64,000 nucleotides of DNA from Longimicrobium terrae (GTDB lineage Bacteria; Gemmatimonadota; Gemmatimonadetes; Longimicrobiales; Longimicrobiaceae): assembly GCF_014202995.1 (NCBI RefSeq), contig NZ_JACHIA010000008.1, forward strand, positions 62,001 to 126,000, in the 5' to 3' direction. Position 1 is the first letter of the stretch; each line of letters opens with the position of its first letter. The notes beneath the pieces were generated by a model that searched no databases, was not told the DNA's origin, and saw only the letters and a program-made list of their open reading frames with translations. The position numbers and the translations under genes are program-made. Below are positions 25,497-33,600 of the stretch, one piece after another.

Positions 25497-25684
25497 CGGG
25501 TGCAGGCGCGGGGGATGGAGGGCGGCACCGATCAACAGCGCGCAGGGACCGGCGCCGCTGCGTGATCGCCCCCGCCACGCATCGAGCGGGACCGCCGCTC
25601 GGTGGTGGCCCGGGCGTTCGGCGCGCCGGGCGGTTTTCATCGATCCCGGTCCGCGGGGGCGCGGATCGTGGCGGAAAGCCGTGG

Positions 25685-26392
25685 TCAGGGGACCAGGCGC
25701 ACCGTCCACTCCATGCTCGAGTAGGCCGAAACGGTCATGGAAACGGGATCCGCGCCCGTGATCAGGTTGAAGTCGCGGTTGGAAATCGCGTTCACCAGCA
25801 GCGTATCTCCCGCCGCCGCGGGGACGAGCCCCCACGGGATCACGACGGGCGACGGGATGGGCCCCATGCCGGAGATGATCGTGGGCTGCGCGCGGGGGCG
25901 GGCAAAGGTGATCGCCCAACGCTCCACCAGCGGCGCGGGGAGCGTGCCCGACGCGCCCCGGATGACGGGAAGCGACAGGTCCTGCCCGGCGCGCGCCGTC
26001 ACCACGGGAGGCCCGCCGCGCTGGGCGCTGAAGATGGTGAACTCCTGCATGGGAAGCGGGCCCATGCGCGGCTGGGGAAGGCGGACGCGGATTCCCTGCG
26101 CGCGGGCGGCGCTGTCCAGCGCGACCTGCGCGTGAAATATGGTCCGTTCCCACGCGCCAACCGCCACGTTCTGCACGTGCAGCGTGTCGTGGGCAAAGGC
26201 GATGCGGCCGCCGCCATCTGACCGCTGAAAGAACGCCTGTACGGCGACGGAGTCGGGGCTGCGCCCGTCGTTCATGATCATGACGGTCGCATTGACGCCG
26301 CGGTCGGACGGATTGGAGTCCGTGGGCAGCAGAATGCAGCCGGAAGTCATGGCCACGAACGCGGCTGCGAGGGGAAAGCGGAGGCGGTTCAT
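25685..26392 (-). CDS. Lipoprotein of unknown function, paralogue B
   Basis: The 235-residue product has a lipoprotein signal (LRFPLAAAFVAMTSGC, lipobox TSGC) and the same beta-rich layout as its downstream neighbour: DSVAVQAFFQRSDGGGRIAF, MQEFTIFSAQRGGPPVVTARAG, SGTLPAPLVERW and SMEWTVRLVP at the end. The two genes lie head-to-tail, 188 nt apart, and look like a tandem duplication. Function is unknown. Confidence 0.75.
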   Translation of the reverse strand: MNRLRFPLAAAFVAMTSGCILLPTDSNPSDRGVNATVMIMNDGRSPDSVAVQAFFQRSDGGGRIAFAHDTLHVQNVAVGAWERTIFHAQVALDSAARAQGIRVRLPQPRMGPLPMQEFTIFSAQRGGPPVVTARAGQDLSLPVIRGASGTLPAPLVERWAITFARPRAQPTIISGMGPIPSPVVIPWGLVPAAAGDTLLVNAISNRDFNLITGADPVSMTVSAYSSMEWTVRLVP

Positions 26393-26512
26393 CGGGTGTC
26401 GTGGAAGGAGAGCCGGCGTGGAGAGGATTTCACGCCGGAAGCTGAGTGGATGCATGCCGGTGCGCAACAACGCGCGAGCGGCGAAATCGGGACTCAACCG
26501 GATTGAGGAGCG

Positions 26513-27073
26513 ATGGCGGACACGATTCTCTGGCGGTCGATGGACGAGCCCGGGCACGAAGCCGTGCGGCTGGAGCGCGGCGCGGACGGGTGGATTCTGC
26601 GCGGCACGGCCGTGCTGCTGCACGAGGGCCGCGCCTGCCGGCTGGACTACACGGTGCGCACGGACGAGGCGTGGCGGTCCACCGGCGCGCGCGTGCAGGG
26701 GTGGATGGGCGACGAGCCGGTGGACGTCACCATCGCCGTGGGCGCGGACGGGCACTGGACGCTGAACGGAGCGGAGGTGCCGGAGGTGGCGGGATGCGTG
26801 GACGTGGACCTCAACTTCAGCCCCTCCACCAACCTGCTCCCCATCCGCCGGCTGGGATTGGACGTGGGCGGCGAGGGGGAGGTGCACGCGGCGTGGCTGC
26901 GCTTTCCCAGCTTTCGGCTGGAGCGGCTGCAGCAGACGTATCGCCGCACGGGCGAACTCTCGTACCGATACGAGAGCGCGGACGGCGCCTTCATGCGCGA
27001 CCTGGACGTGAACGCGGCGGGGCTGGTCACGCGGTATCCGGGGCTCTGGGAAGCCGAGCCCGTCGGCGGATGA
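26513..27073 (+). CDS. Putative glycolipid-binding family protein
   Basis: The 186-residue protein matches the putative glycolipid-binding family (PF06475) in layout: LWRSMDEPGHEAVRLERGADGW, CRLDYTVRTDEAWRSTGARV, DVDLNFSPSTNLLPIRRLGLDVG and SYRYESADGAFMRDLDVNAAGLVTRYPGLW. It is probably cytosolic; no signal is visible. A strong ribosome binding site (GAGGAG) lies before the ATG at 26513. It is divergent from the lipoprotein genes. Confidence 0.82.
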   Translation: MADTILWRSMDEPGHEAVRLERGADGWILRGTAVLLHEGRACRLDYTVRTDEAWRSTGARVQGWMGDEPVDVTIAVGADGHWTLNGAEVPEVAGCVDVDLNFSPSTNLLPIRRLGLDVGGEGEVHAAWLRFPSFRLERLQQTYRRTGELSYRYESADGAFMRDLDVNAAGLVTRYPGLWEAEPVGG

Positions 27074-27259
27074 CGGCCGGCGGTTCCGGCCTGTCTGCGA
27101 CGGCGGGGACCCCCATGGAACGATCACGATTCTGCTGCGGGAAGCTTCCGCTTATCGCGGCCGGGAGGCCCATCCCCCGCCCCTCCCCGCCCGAAGCAGA
27201 AGCGCGGAGAGGGGAGAACTCAGCGCGTGGGCGAAGGACGGTGCGCGTCCGTGACTGTG

Positions 27260-27331
27260 GGCCCTCACCCCGCGTGCTGCGCACGACGACCCTCTCCCAC
27301 GCACAGATGTGGGAGAGGGAGCACACCCCCT
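27260..27331 (-). repeat. R3 repeat, copy 3 (inverted)
   Basis: CCCTCACCCCGCGTGCTGCGC, then CCCTCTCCCAC..GTGGGAGAGGGAGCACACCCC. Close match to the other three R3 copies. Confidence 0.9.
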
Positions 27332-27354
27332 GAATCGTGAGCGGGCCCCAACGC

Positions 27355-27436
27355 AGATGAAGCCCCGAACCGGATGCGCCAGCAGCCGGTGCCAGGGCTT
27401 TGCGCCGTTGGAGCGGCGGATTCGACCGCTCAACCG
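27355..27436 (+). repeat. R2 repeat, solo copy
   Basis: TGAAGCCCCGAACCGG .. AGGGCTT, then GGAGCGGCGGATTCGACCGC. Same orientation as the copy at 5630-5710. Confidence 0.85.
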
Positions 27437-27509
27437 CGTGCGGCGGCTTCAACCTCTCGCGCCGCGGCACGATGGATGGAACCCGGCGCCGCATCCCATC
27501 CATGGAAGG

Positions 27510-28196
27510 TCAGAGCACTTCACCCCGCGCCAGCGCGTTCTCGGCGTACGCGCGGACCTCCGCAGGCACTGCGGGATGCGCGTCCAGCCACCCGCGCACC
27601 ACCTCCGGCCCGTCCGGGTGCCGCAGGTGAAAGATGCCGTGCAGAGCCGCGTGGCCGGCGCTGGCGTCTCCCGAGTACAGCATCCGCAGAAAGGCGGCAA
27701 AGAGCGCATCCTGCACGCGGCGCTGGTCCTCGTCTTCCCGCGAGTACGATTCGCCCTCGTAGGGGAACGCCAGAAAGTCCGGGAGCATGAACCACCCTTC
27801 CAGACGCTCCTCCGTGCGGCGCACCGACGGAATCAGCAGCCGCTCGTAGAACGCGGGAAGGGCGGCGATGCACGCGGCGCGCTCCGCCCACGGGATCGAG
27901 GGATCCCAGAGCGGATCCCGGAAGTGCTCGTTCCCGTACGCGCCGAACATCATCCAGATCCCGCGGTCGATCTGCGCGGTCGAGAAGCGGTCCAGCAGCG
28001 GCTCCGGCGCGCGGAACAGCCGTGTGAGGAACGCGACGACGTGCGCCGGATCGGTGACTACGTCCGTGCCGGCCCACGCCTCGCTCCAGTACCACTCGCT
28101 GCCCTGGGGATCGACGGGATGATCGAAGACGAACGCGATCAGCTCTTCGTCGGTCGCGTGGCGCAGGTCGAGGGTCTTGATTTCAGGTTCATCCAT
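27510..28196 (-). CDS. Hypothetical 228-residue protein
   Basis: A cytosolic-looking, acidic protein (MDEPEIKTLDLRHATDEELI; GSEWYWSEAWAGTDVVTDP; RLEGWFMLPDFLAFPYEGE; HAALHGIFHLRHPDGPEVV). The C-terminus has a HEAT-like helical flavour (VRGWLDAHPAVPAEVRAYAENAL). No motif assigns a function. The ATG at 28196 is chosen as the first with sensible downstream composition; an upstream in-frame extension is possible. Confidence 0.65.
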   Translation of the reverse strand: MDEPEIKTLDLRHATDEELIAFVFDHPVDPQGSEWYWSEAWAGTDVVTDPAHVVAFLTRLFRAPEPLLDRFSTAQIDRGIWMMFGAYGNEHFRDPLWDPSIPWAERAACIAALPAFYERLLIPSVRRTEERLEGWFMLPDFLAFPYEGESYSREDEDQRRVQDALFAAFLRMLYSGDASAGHAALHGIFHLRHPDGPEVVRGWLDAHPAVPAEVRAYAENALARGEVL

Positions 28197-28309
28197 GAGA
28201 TGATGGTAGCGGAAGGGGCGCACCGTGAGCAACGGGTGGCGTGAAGGCTGCACACCGGGCGGGGCGGCGGGCCGGGTCGCCGGCCGGGATCTCACGCATG
28301 GGAGGATGG

Positions 28310-29233
28310 ATGGAAACGCGGCGGATTGGCTCACTGGACGCCTCGGTGGTGGGGCTGGGATGCAACAACTTCGGCGCGCGCACGGACGCGGCGGGAACCG
28401 CGCGGGTGGTGGACGCGGCGCTGGACGCGGGGATCAACTTCTTTGACACGGCCGACATCTACAGCAAGGGCGTCAGCGAGGAACTGCTGGGCCGCGCGCT
28501 GGGCCCCCGGCGTTCGCGGATTCTGATCGCCAGCAAGTTCGGCCACGAGATGGATGAACAGCGGCGCGGCGCCCGCCCCGAGTACGTGCGGCGGGCGGTG
28601 GAAGACAGCCTGCGGCGGCTGGGGACGGACGTGATCGACCTGTACCAGCTGCACAAGCCGGACGCGTCCGTTCCCATTGCCGACACGCTGGGCGCGCTGG
28701 ACGAACTGGTGCGCGCCGGCAAGGTGCGGGAGATCGGCTGCAGCAACTTTTCGGTGGATCAGCTGCGCGAGGCGGAGGAGGCGGTGCGCGGCGGCGGCGC
28801 GCGGTTCGTGAGCGTGCAGAACGAGTACAGCCTGATCCGCCGCGAGCCGGAGCAGGACGGCGTGCTGGCGGAGTGCGAGCGTACGGACGTGGCCTTCATT
28901 CCGTATTTTCCGCTCGCGAGCGGGCTGCTGACGGGCAAGTACCGCCGCGGCGCGCCCGTGCCCACCGACACGCGCATCGGCGAGGGCGGACGGTACGGCA
29001 GCCTGCTTTCGGAGCAGAACCTGGAGATCGTGGAGCGGCTGATCGGCTTTGCCGAGGGGCGCGGGCACACGATTCTGGACTTGGCGTTCTCGTGGCTGCT
29101 GGCGCGGCCGGCGGTGGCGTCGGTGATTGCGGGCGCGACGCGGCCGGAGCAGGTTCACGCCAACGCCGCCGCCGCGGGGTGGAAGCTCACGGCGGATGAA
29201 CTGCGCGAGGTGGACGCGCTGCTGGCGGCGTAG
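28310..29233 (+). CDS. Aldo/keto reductase
   Basis: The 307-residue (beta/alpha)8 enzyme has the AKR signatures: GLGCNNFG, FFDTADIYSKG (catalytic Asp and Tyr), ILIASKFG (Lys), LYQLHKPDASVP (His) and VIAGATRPEQV (NADPH site). It belongs to the YhdN/YajO-like group of NADPH-dependent carbonyl reductases; the substrate is not predictable. ATG 28310 has GGAGG four bases upstream. A composite R1-R2 repeat begins 7 nt after the stop. Confidence 0.9.
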   Translation: METRRIGSLDASVVGLGCNNFGARTDAAGTARVVDAALDAGINFFDTADIYSKGVSEELLGRALGPRRSRILIASKFGHEMDEQRRGARPEYVRRAVEDSLRRLGTDVIDLYQLHKPDASVPIADTLGALDELVRAGKVREIGCSNFSVDQLREAEEAVRGGGARFVSVQNEYSLIRREPEQDGVLAECERTDVAFIPYFPLASGLLTGKYRRGAPVPTDTRIGEGGRYGSLLSEQNLEIVERLIGFAEGRGHTILDLAFSWLLARPAVASVIAGATRPEQVHANAAAAGWKLTADELREVDALLAA

Positions 29234-29239
29234 TTCGCG

Positions 29240-29440
29240 GGCGGCCCCCACCCGGGCTCGTACTACTCGCCCACCCTCCCCCAAAAAAGACTGGGGGAGG
29301 GTTGGGGCGGGCGGACGGTTTGGCGCGGGACGGAGAGTGGCCGATGTGAGCGGAGTCCGTTGAGCCAATGAATCCGCCGCTCGAACAGCGGGAAGCCCCG
29401 ACACGACGCCCACAGGCGCCGTTCGGGGCTTCAACTGCAT
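29240..29440 (+). repeat. Composite repeat R1-R2, copy 3
   Basis: R1 (29240-29310) with CCCTCCCCCA / TGGGGGAGGG, then a spacer containing GTGAGCGGAGTCCGTTGAG, then R2 (29359-29440). Same order and sense as at 5267-5467. Confidence 0.92.
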
Positions 29441-29478
29441 TGGGGACGCACAATCAGCGGCGAGGACAGTCCGCGCAG

Positions 29479-29522
29479 ACGAATTTCGCGTGTTCGAGGC
29501 GCGGTTCAGCCGCCGGATGTCA
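29479..29522 (-). repeat. R4 repeat, degenerate inverted copy
   Basis: CGTGTTCGAGGCGCGGTTCAGCCGCC is the reverse complement of the R4 core with a few substitutions. Confidence 0.55.
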
Positions 29523-29562
29523 GCCGCCGACGCGCTCCGACCTCCGCCCTCGCGCTGAGGTC

Positions 29563-29608
29563 TCCCTTCCCCCAGGGTTTTTTGGGGGAAGGGCCGGGGA
29601 TGGGGGCC
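29563..29608 (+). repeat. R1-like variant hairpin
   Basis: CCCTTCCCCCA..TGGGGGAAGGG around GGGTTTTT, followed by CCGGGGATGGGGG. It resembles an inverted R1 with compensated stem changes. Confidence 0.6.
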
Positions 29609-29698
29609 TCTATCCGCATGAGCGAATCGTTGTGCCCGGCACGATCCCCCCGCATTCGTCCTCCTGACGCGGAGGATTGCACGCCGGATTGAGAACCC

Positions 29699-29726
29699 TT
29701 GCCCGGCACCCGCGCGCCCATATATT
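29699..29726 (+). promoter_or_regulatory. Candidate promoter of the ArsR-SRPBCC operon
   Basis: TTGCCC (29699-29704), 16-bp spacer, TATATT (29721-29726). Transcription would begin within a few bases of the ATG at 29734, giving an almost leaderless message. Confidence 0.5.
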
Positions 29727-29741
29727 CAACCGCATGGTTGA
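29726..29741. promoter_or_regulatory. Palindromic operator over the ArsR start codon
   Basis: TCAACC-GCAT-GGTTGA, a perfect 6-bp inverted repeat that touches the -10 on one side and contains the start codon. Its place suggests autorepression by the ArsR protein it precedes (inference). Confidence 0.7.
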
Positions 29742-30120
29742 GCATCATCCACCAGCCCCGCAGTCGCAGCCGCTGGACGACACGCTGATGGCGATCGCCG
29801 ATCCCACGCGGCGGGCGATTCTGCAGCGGCTTGCCGGGGGCGAGGCGCGCGTCACCGACCTGGCCCGGCCCTTCGCCATGTCGCTGAACGCCATTTCCAA
29901 GCACATCCGCGTGCTGGAGCGCGCGCGCTTGGTGCGCCGCCGCCGCTCCGGGCGCGAGCACCTCCTGTCGCTCGATCCCGCGCCGCTGGACGAGGCCGCC
30001 GCGTGGATCGAAACGCATCGCACGCGGTGGTCCGCCCAACTGCACGCGCTCGACGCCATCCTCCAGGCCGAAGACGCGGCCGAGCGTTCCCCATCCACCC
30101 CGCTCACCGAACAGACATGA
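29734..30120 (+). CDS. ArsR-family winged-helix regulator
   Basis: The 128-residue protein has the ArsR fold: LMAIADPTRRAILQRLAGG, the recognition helix region FAMSLNAISKHIRVLERA, and the wing VRRRRSGREHLLSL. No CxC metal site is seen, so it belongs to the non-metal group that typically sits in front of a START/AHSA1-type gene. ATG 29734 lies within a palindrome. The stop overlaps the next ATG (ATGA). Confidence 0.9.
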   Translation: MVEHHPPAPQSQPLDDTLMAIADPTRRAILQRLAGGEARVTDLARPFAMSLNAISKHIRVLERARLVRRRRSGREHLLSLDPAPLDEAAAWIETHRTRWSAQLHALDAILQAEDAAERSPSTPLTEQT

Positions 30121-30554
30121 ACGCGCAGACGCCGGTCATGGTTCAGGTACGTCACCGCTTCACCGCGTCCGCAGAGCGCGTGTTCGACGCGTGGCTCAAC
30201 CCGGCCACGGCCGGACGCTGGCTTTTTGCGACACCGGCGGGCGAGATGGTACGCGTGCAGATCGACGCGCGCGTGGGCGGACGCTACTCCATCGTGGAGC
30301 GGCGCGGCGGCGAGGAGGTGGAGCACGCGGGCGAGTACCTGGAGATGGATCGGCCGCGGCGGCTCGCCTTTACCTTTTCCGTCCCGGCGTACTCATCCGC
30401 CGCCGACCGCGTCACCGTCGACATCGCGCCGCTGGAGCACGGGTGCGAACTGACGCTGACGCACGAGATGGGCGCCGGCATGGCCGAAATCACCGGCAAG
30501 GCCAGGGACGGGTGGATGGGCGTTCTGCGCGGGCTGGAGGCGTCGCTGGACTGA
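30117..30554 (+). CDS. SRPBCC/AHSA1-domain protein
   Basis: The 145-residue protein is one helix-grip START-like domain: VRHRFTASAERVFDAWLNPATAGRWLF at the N-terminus, GGRYSIVERRGGEEVEHAGEYLEMDRPRRLAFTF in the middle and HEMGAGMAEITGKARDGWMGVLRGLE at the C-terminus. The family binds hydrophobic ligands; members beside ArsR regulators are poorly characterised. It is translationally coupled to that regulator. Confidence 0.88.
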   Translation: MNAQTPVMVQVRHRFTASAERVFDAWLNPATAGRWLFATPAGEMVRVQIDARVGGRYSIVERRGGEEVEHAGEYLEMDRPRRLAFTFSVPAYSSAADRVTVDIAPLEHGCELTLTHEMGAGMAEITGKARDGWMGVLRGLEASLD

Positions 30555-30585
30555 TCCACGCGCGGCATCCTCCGCGCGGTTCCCA

Positions 30586-31563
30586 TCACGCGCGGAGCAG
30601 GCCGGCGTCCGCGACCGAGACCGCGACCAGGACGGCGGCGGTCCACCGCAGCGCATTCCACCGCGCGTCGCGCGCCGCCCATTGCAGCGCGAACACCGCG
30701 CCCATGACGGGAAGTGCGTGCCCGGCCGCCGAACAGAGCGCCATCAGCACCCAGCATGAGACCACGCAGTGGCGGCCGGTCATGACGCCGTAGCGGATGC
30801 AGTCCGCGTCGGCGCGCCAGCCGCGCGGGGCGAGCGGAGCCGTCGCATGGCACCGCCGAGCCCGCGTTCTGCGCATCGGCGATGCTTCCCACGCGGCCGC
30901 GGCCAGCCCGACGACGGCCGCGGCCGCGAGCCATCCGGCGTACGAGCCCAGCACGGCGGCCGCGCCCTCGATCAGAAGCTGCGCTGGAATCCAGAGTGCC
31001 AGAAATCCCGCGACAAAGCCGGCGATCGCGCGGTGCCTGCGCGCGCTCAGGCTGGAGAACGCGGCGTGGCGCACGTTCGCCAGCACCAGCGGCAGCATCA
31101 TCGCCATGATCATCAGCGCGGCCCGCAGAATCAACGCGCCGATGTCGGCAAACGTTCCCGCGCCGACTGTCATCCTGGCGCCCCCGGTCGTCCCCGCGCC
31201 GCCAATCATCGGCGCCACTCCGTCGGTCATCCCTGCACCACTCATCCCCGCACCGTCAATCGCCCCCACACCGCGCGTCATCCCCGTTGCGCCTGTCGTC
31301 CCCGTGCCGTCGGCCATCCCCGCACCGCGGGTCATCACCATACCGCTGGACATGCCGGCGCTTCCATCGACCGGATGAGCGGTGTGGAGATGTGCTGGCT
31401 GATCGGCATCAACCGATTGCGCGGCATGGAGATGCACAGCGGCGTGCGTGTGCGCGGAGGGATGCGGGATGACGGCGAGCGCGATCCAGGCGGCGGCGGC
31501 GGCGAGGACGATCCACCACTCCGGGTGCATCCACGCCAGGCGCCGCAACGCCGCCGTGCTCAT
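30586..31563 (-). CDS. DUF2182 membrane protein with Met/Gly/Thr-rich loop
   Basis: The 325-residue protein begins with one helix (EWWIVLAAAAAWIALAVI). A loop of about 100 residues follows, with His pairs (HTHAAVHLHA) and a Gly/Met/Thr repeat (GMSSGMVMTRGAGMADGTG). Several helices then carry the DUF2182 signature (LMIMAMMLPLV; CIRYGVMTGRHCVVSCWVLM). DUF2182 proteins are described as predicted metal-binding membrane proteins. The gene overlaps the tyrosinase stop by 4 nt, which suggests a copper-related role for the Met/His loop (inference). Confidence 0.82.
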   Translation of the reverse strand: MSTAALRRLAWMHPEWWIVLAAAAAWIALAVIPHPSAHTHAAVHLHAAQSVDADQPAHLHTAHPVDGSAGMSSGMVMTRGAGMADGTGTTGATGMTRGVGAIDGAGMSGAGMTDGVAPMIGGAGTTGGARMTVGAGTFADIGALILRAALMIMAMMLPLVLANVRHAAFSSLSARRHRAIAGFVAGFLALWIPAQLLIEGAAAVLGSYAGWLAAAAVVGLAAAAWEASPMRRTRARRCHATAPLAPRGWRADADCIRYGVMTGRHCVVSCWVLMALCSAAGHALPVMGAVFALQWAARDARWNALRWTAAVLVAVSVADAGLLRA

Positions 31564-32981
31564 GCCTGGAACACGCTGACGCGCCCCACCCGCACGTCCC
31601 CATCCACGACCTCGTCTTCCACGCCGCGCTGAACGGGGACAAAGGTCACGCGGAGCCGGTCCGGGCTCCAGTCGCCCGCCTCGCGGAGCACGCGTGCCAC
31701 CTCTGTGACGTCGAGCGTAAAGGTCAGCCCGCTGCCGCCGTGCTCGCCGTCCGCCGCCGACGCCTCGCGCACGCCGAACAGCGAGATCTCCCCCGCGCGG
31801 CGCTCGGGGTGATCGTCCGGGCTGGAGGCGGCGGGAAGGGCGAGGTAGAGCACGTATCCGCCGGCCGCCAGCTCGAGCCCGCGGACGTTTTCCACCTTCA
31901 GAAAAACCTCGGGCTCGCCCGCGTCATCCACGCGCGCGACCTTGAACCCGCCTTTCCGCGGCGCCTCGATGGCGAACTGCACCTCGCTGAGGGACGCGCC
32001 GAGCGGGACGGCCGCGTCGCTGGCGCCCACCATCTCGGCCGGCATCACGCGCTTCCACTCAGTGCGCGTCCGTCGCTTGGGGAGCGGCCTCGCATCCAGC
32101 CGCACATCCAGCACGCCTTCCGGCGGAGCGAGGCTGCTGTACCGGTAGCCCAGCGGCGGGCGCGACACGTCCAGCACGTCGCGCGTGGCGAGCGAAACCG
32201 CGTGCGAGCCGTGGCCGATGGTGAACCGCGCATTCAGCCACGCCGCGTCCGCGGGGTCGTCGTGGCCCTCCATTCCGCGCCACACCTCCCACAGCCGGTC
32301 GATGTTGGCGTGGTGCAGCCAGAACACGGGATCCAGCCCGGCGGTGGCGAAGCGGCCCATCCACCCATCGCGCGGGCCCGCGACACCCATGTGCACGGCG
32401 CCGTGCGGCACGTTTTCCAGCGATCCCTCGCCGTGCTCGGCCGGCGGACGCGCGCCGCCGAAGCCGGGGCGGCCCGCACCCAGTTCAAAGCCGCGCGGCC
32501 TGAGCGCGGGCGCTACATCCACGGCGCCGCGGCCAAGCTCCTCGCCGGCGTTCATCCGCGGATCACGCTCGGTGGTAAAGAGCGGATTGGGCGTTCCGCC
32601 GGGAAGGTGCGGCTCGCGAAAGGCGGGTGGAAGCCGGCGCGCGTTGGGCTGTCGGGCGTCGCTGTAGTCCCAGTACGGAAGCGTCCAGTCCGCCGGGCCG
32701 CCGAGCGTGCGGACGGCCTGGCGCACGACTGTCTCGAAGTAGTGCAGGTAGACGCGGTGCCAGGGGAGAAAGAACCAGTTGCCGTGCTGGCACTGGTTCC
32801 AGGTGGCCCCCGGCGGCCACGCGCCGGGCCTGCGGCCGTGGATGGCGGCCAGGTACTCCCAGCTGGCGGGATCGGAGGCGGGGCGGGCGCGCAGTTCATC
32901 CACCGCGCGGGCGTACCACTCCAGCGTGGGGTGCCAGGGATGTTCATCGCTCAGCGTCCAGACATCGCGGCGCTCGTACAT
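31560..32981 (-). CDS. Tyrosinase-family type 3 copper protein
   Basis: The 473-residue protein has both copper sites. CuA is His48 (AAIHG), His66 (QHGNWFFLPWH) and His75 (WHRVYLHYFE). CuB is His192/His196 (PHGAVHMGVAG) and His223-His224 region (DPVFWLHHANIDRLW). A C-terminal beta domain of about 200 residues follows, resembling the hydrophobic shielding domain of plant polyphenol oxidases. It would oxidise phenols to quinones. No signal peptide is seen. It is the first gene of a coupled pair with DUF2182. Confidence 0.9.
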   Translation of the reverse strand: MYERRDVWTLSDEHPWHPTLEWYARAVDELRARPASDPASWEYLAAIHGRRPGAWPPGATWNQCQHGNWFFLPWHRVYLHYFETVVRQAVRTLGGPADWTLPYWDYSDARQPNARRLPPAFREPHLPGGTPNPLFTTERDPRMNAGEELGRGAVDVAPALRPRGFELGAGRPGFGGARPPAEHGEGSLENVPHGAVHMGVAGPRDGWMGRFATAGLDPVFWLHHANIDRLWEVWRGMEGHDDPADAAWLNARFTIGHGSHAVSLATRDVLDVSRPPLGYRYSSLAPPEGVLDVRLDARPLPKRRTRTEWKRVMPAEMVGASDAAVPLGASLSEVQFAIEAPRKGGFKVARVDDAGEPEVFLKVENVRGLELAAGGYVLYLALPAASSPDDHPERRAGEISLFGVREASAADGEHGGSGLTFTLDVTEVARVLREAGDWSPDRLRVTFVPVQRGVEDEVVDGDVRVGRVSVFQA

Positions 32982-33068
32982 CGTCTGCCTTCAGGACAGG
33001 TGAGAACGGAAACGATTGCCTGATTGGACGGACGCGCGCCTGCCGATTCGCATCCTCCCAAACGCGGA

Positions 33069-33101
33069 CCGGGCGCGGCGGCATGGTGCCGCCGCGCCCG
33101 G
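33069..33101. terminator. Hairpin, probable terminator of the DUF6941 gene
   Basis: Perfect 15-bp stem CCGGGCGCGGCGGCA / TGCCGCCGCGCCCGG with loop TGG, 40 nt beyond the stop at 33141 on the minus strand. There is no U-tract, so termination is inferred from position. Confidence 0.55.
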
Positions 33102-33140
33102 AAGTCGCAATCAAGGTGGTTCCCTGCCCTGCCGCCGCGG

Positions 33141-33545
33141 TCAGTGCGCGTTGGCGTCTTCGATCAGGTAGATCTTGGCGAGGTCTTCCTTGTGCTCGCC
33201 CACGGTCAGCTCGAACTGGTACGTACCGGGCGTGGGAAAGACGATGCCGTCCATAGGGATGGCCATCTGCGTGCGGGCGGCGCGGTGGATGGCGTACTGA
33301 TCCTCCACCTGCGTCTGCGCGTTGATGGTGAGCACGGGGCTGCGCGCCGGGTCCAGCAGGTTGACGCTGAAGTCGATGGACCCGCGTTCCTCCGCGGCCC
33401 ACTCCATGGTGACCACGAGGGTGAGCCGTTCCTGCTGCGCGGGAAAGCCCGGCGCGTACAGCTCATGGAAGATGCCGCTGACGTCCATGCGCCCGTCGTG
33501 GCGCAGGTTGGCTTCTTCGGCGATGACGGAGTAGAGAACGTTCAA
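33141..33545 (-). CDS. DUF6941-like hypothetical protein, TTG start
   Basis: About 134 residues: ALYSVIAEEANLRHDGR-type beginning (here LNVLYSVIAEEANLRHDG), then FHELYAPGFPAQQERLTLVV and FPTPGTYQFELTVGEHKEDL, a beta-sandwich pattern close to the DUF6941 family found near phage-like or signalling genes. The frame is open far upstream, but conserved-looking sequence begins at the TTG (33545), immediately after an R5 repeat. No strong ribosome binding site is visible, so the start is uncertain. Confidence 0.65.
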   Translation of the reverse strand: MNVLYSVIAEEANLRHDGRMDVSGIFHELYAPGFPAQQERLTLVVTMEWAAEERGSIDFSVNLLDPARSPVLTINAQTQVEDQYAIHRAARTQMAIPMDGIVFPTPGTYQFELTVGEHKEDLAKIYLIEDANAH

Positions 33546-33548
33546 GGC

Positions 33549-33584
33549 AGTGCGTGAGTGCTGTGTGCGTAAGTGCGTGAGTGC
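33549..33584. repeat. R5 repeat, copy 2
   Basis: GTGCGTGAGTGC - TGTGTGCGTAA - GTGCGTGAGTGCG. It sits between two minus-strand hypothetical genes, directly upstream of the TTG start at 33545. Confidence 0.85.
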
Positions 33585-33600
33585 GAAAGACCAGTTCGGC

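Larger units (their letters stand above)
27074..27509. other. Convergent intergenic region with R3 and R2 repeats
   Basis: It holds an inverted R3 (27260-27331) and an R2 copy (27355-27436), with a degenerate CCCGCCCCTCCCCGCC patch at about 27176. No gene is supported. Confidence 0.7.
29234..29733. other. Repeat-rich intergenic region
   Basis: It holds the composite R1-R2 (29240-29440), a degenerate inverted R4 (29479-29522) and an R1-like variant hairpin (29563-29608). The right end carries the ArsR promoter. No gene is supported. Confidence 0.7.
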
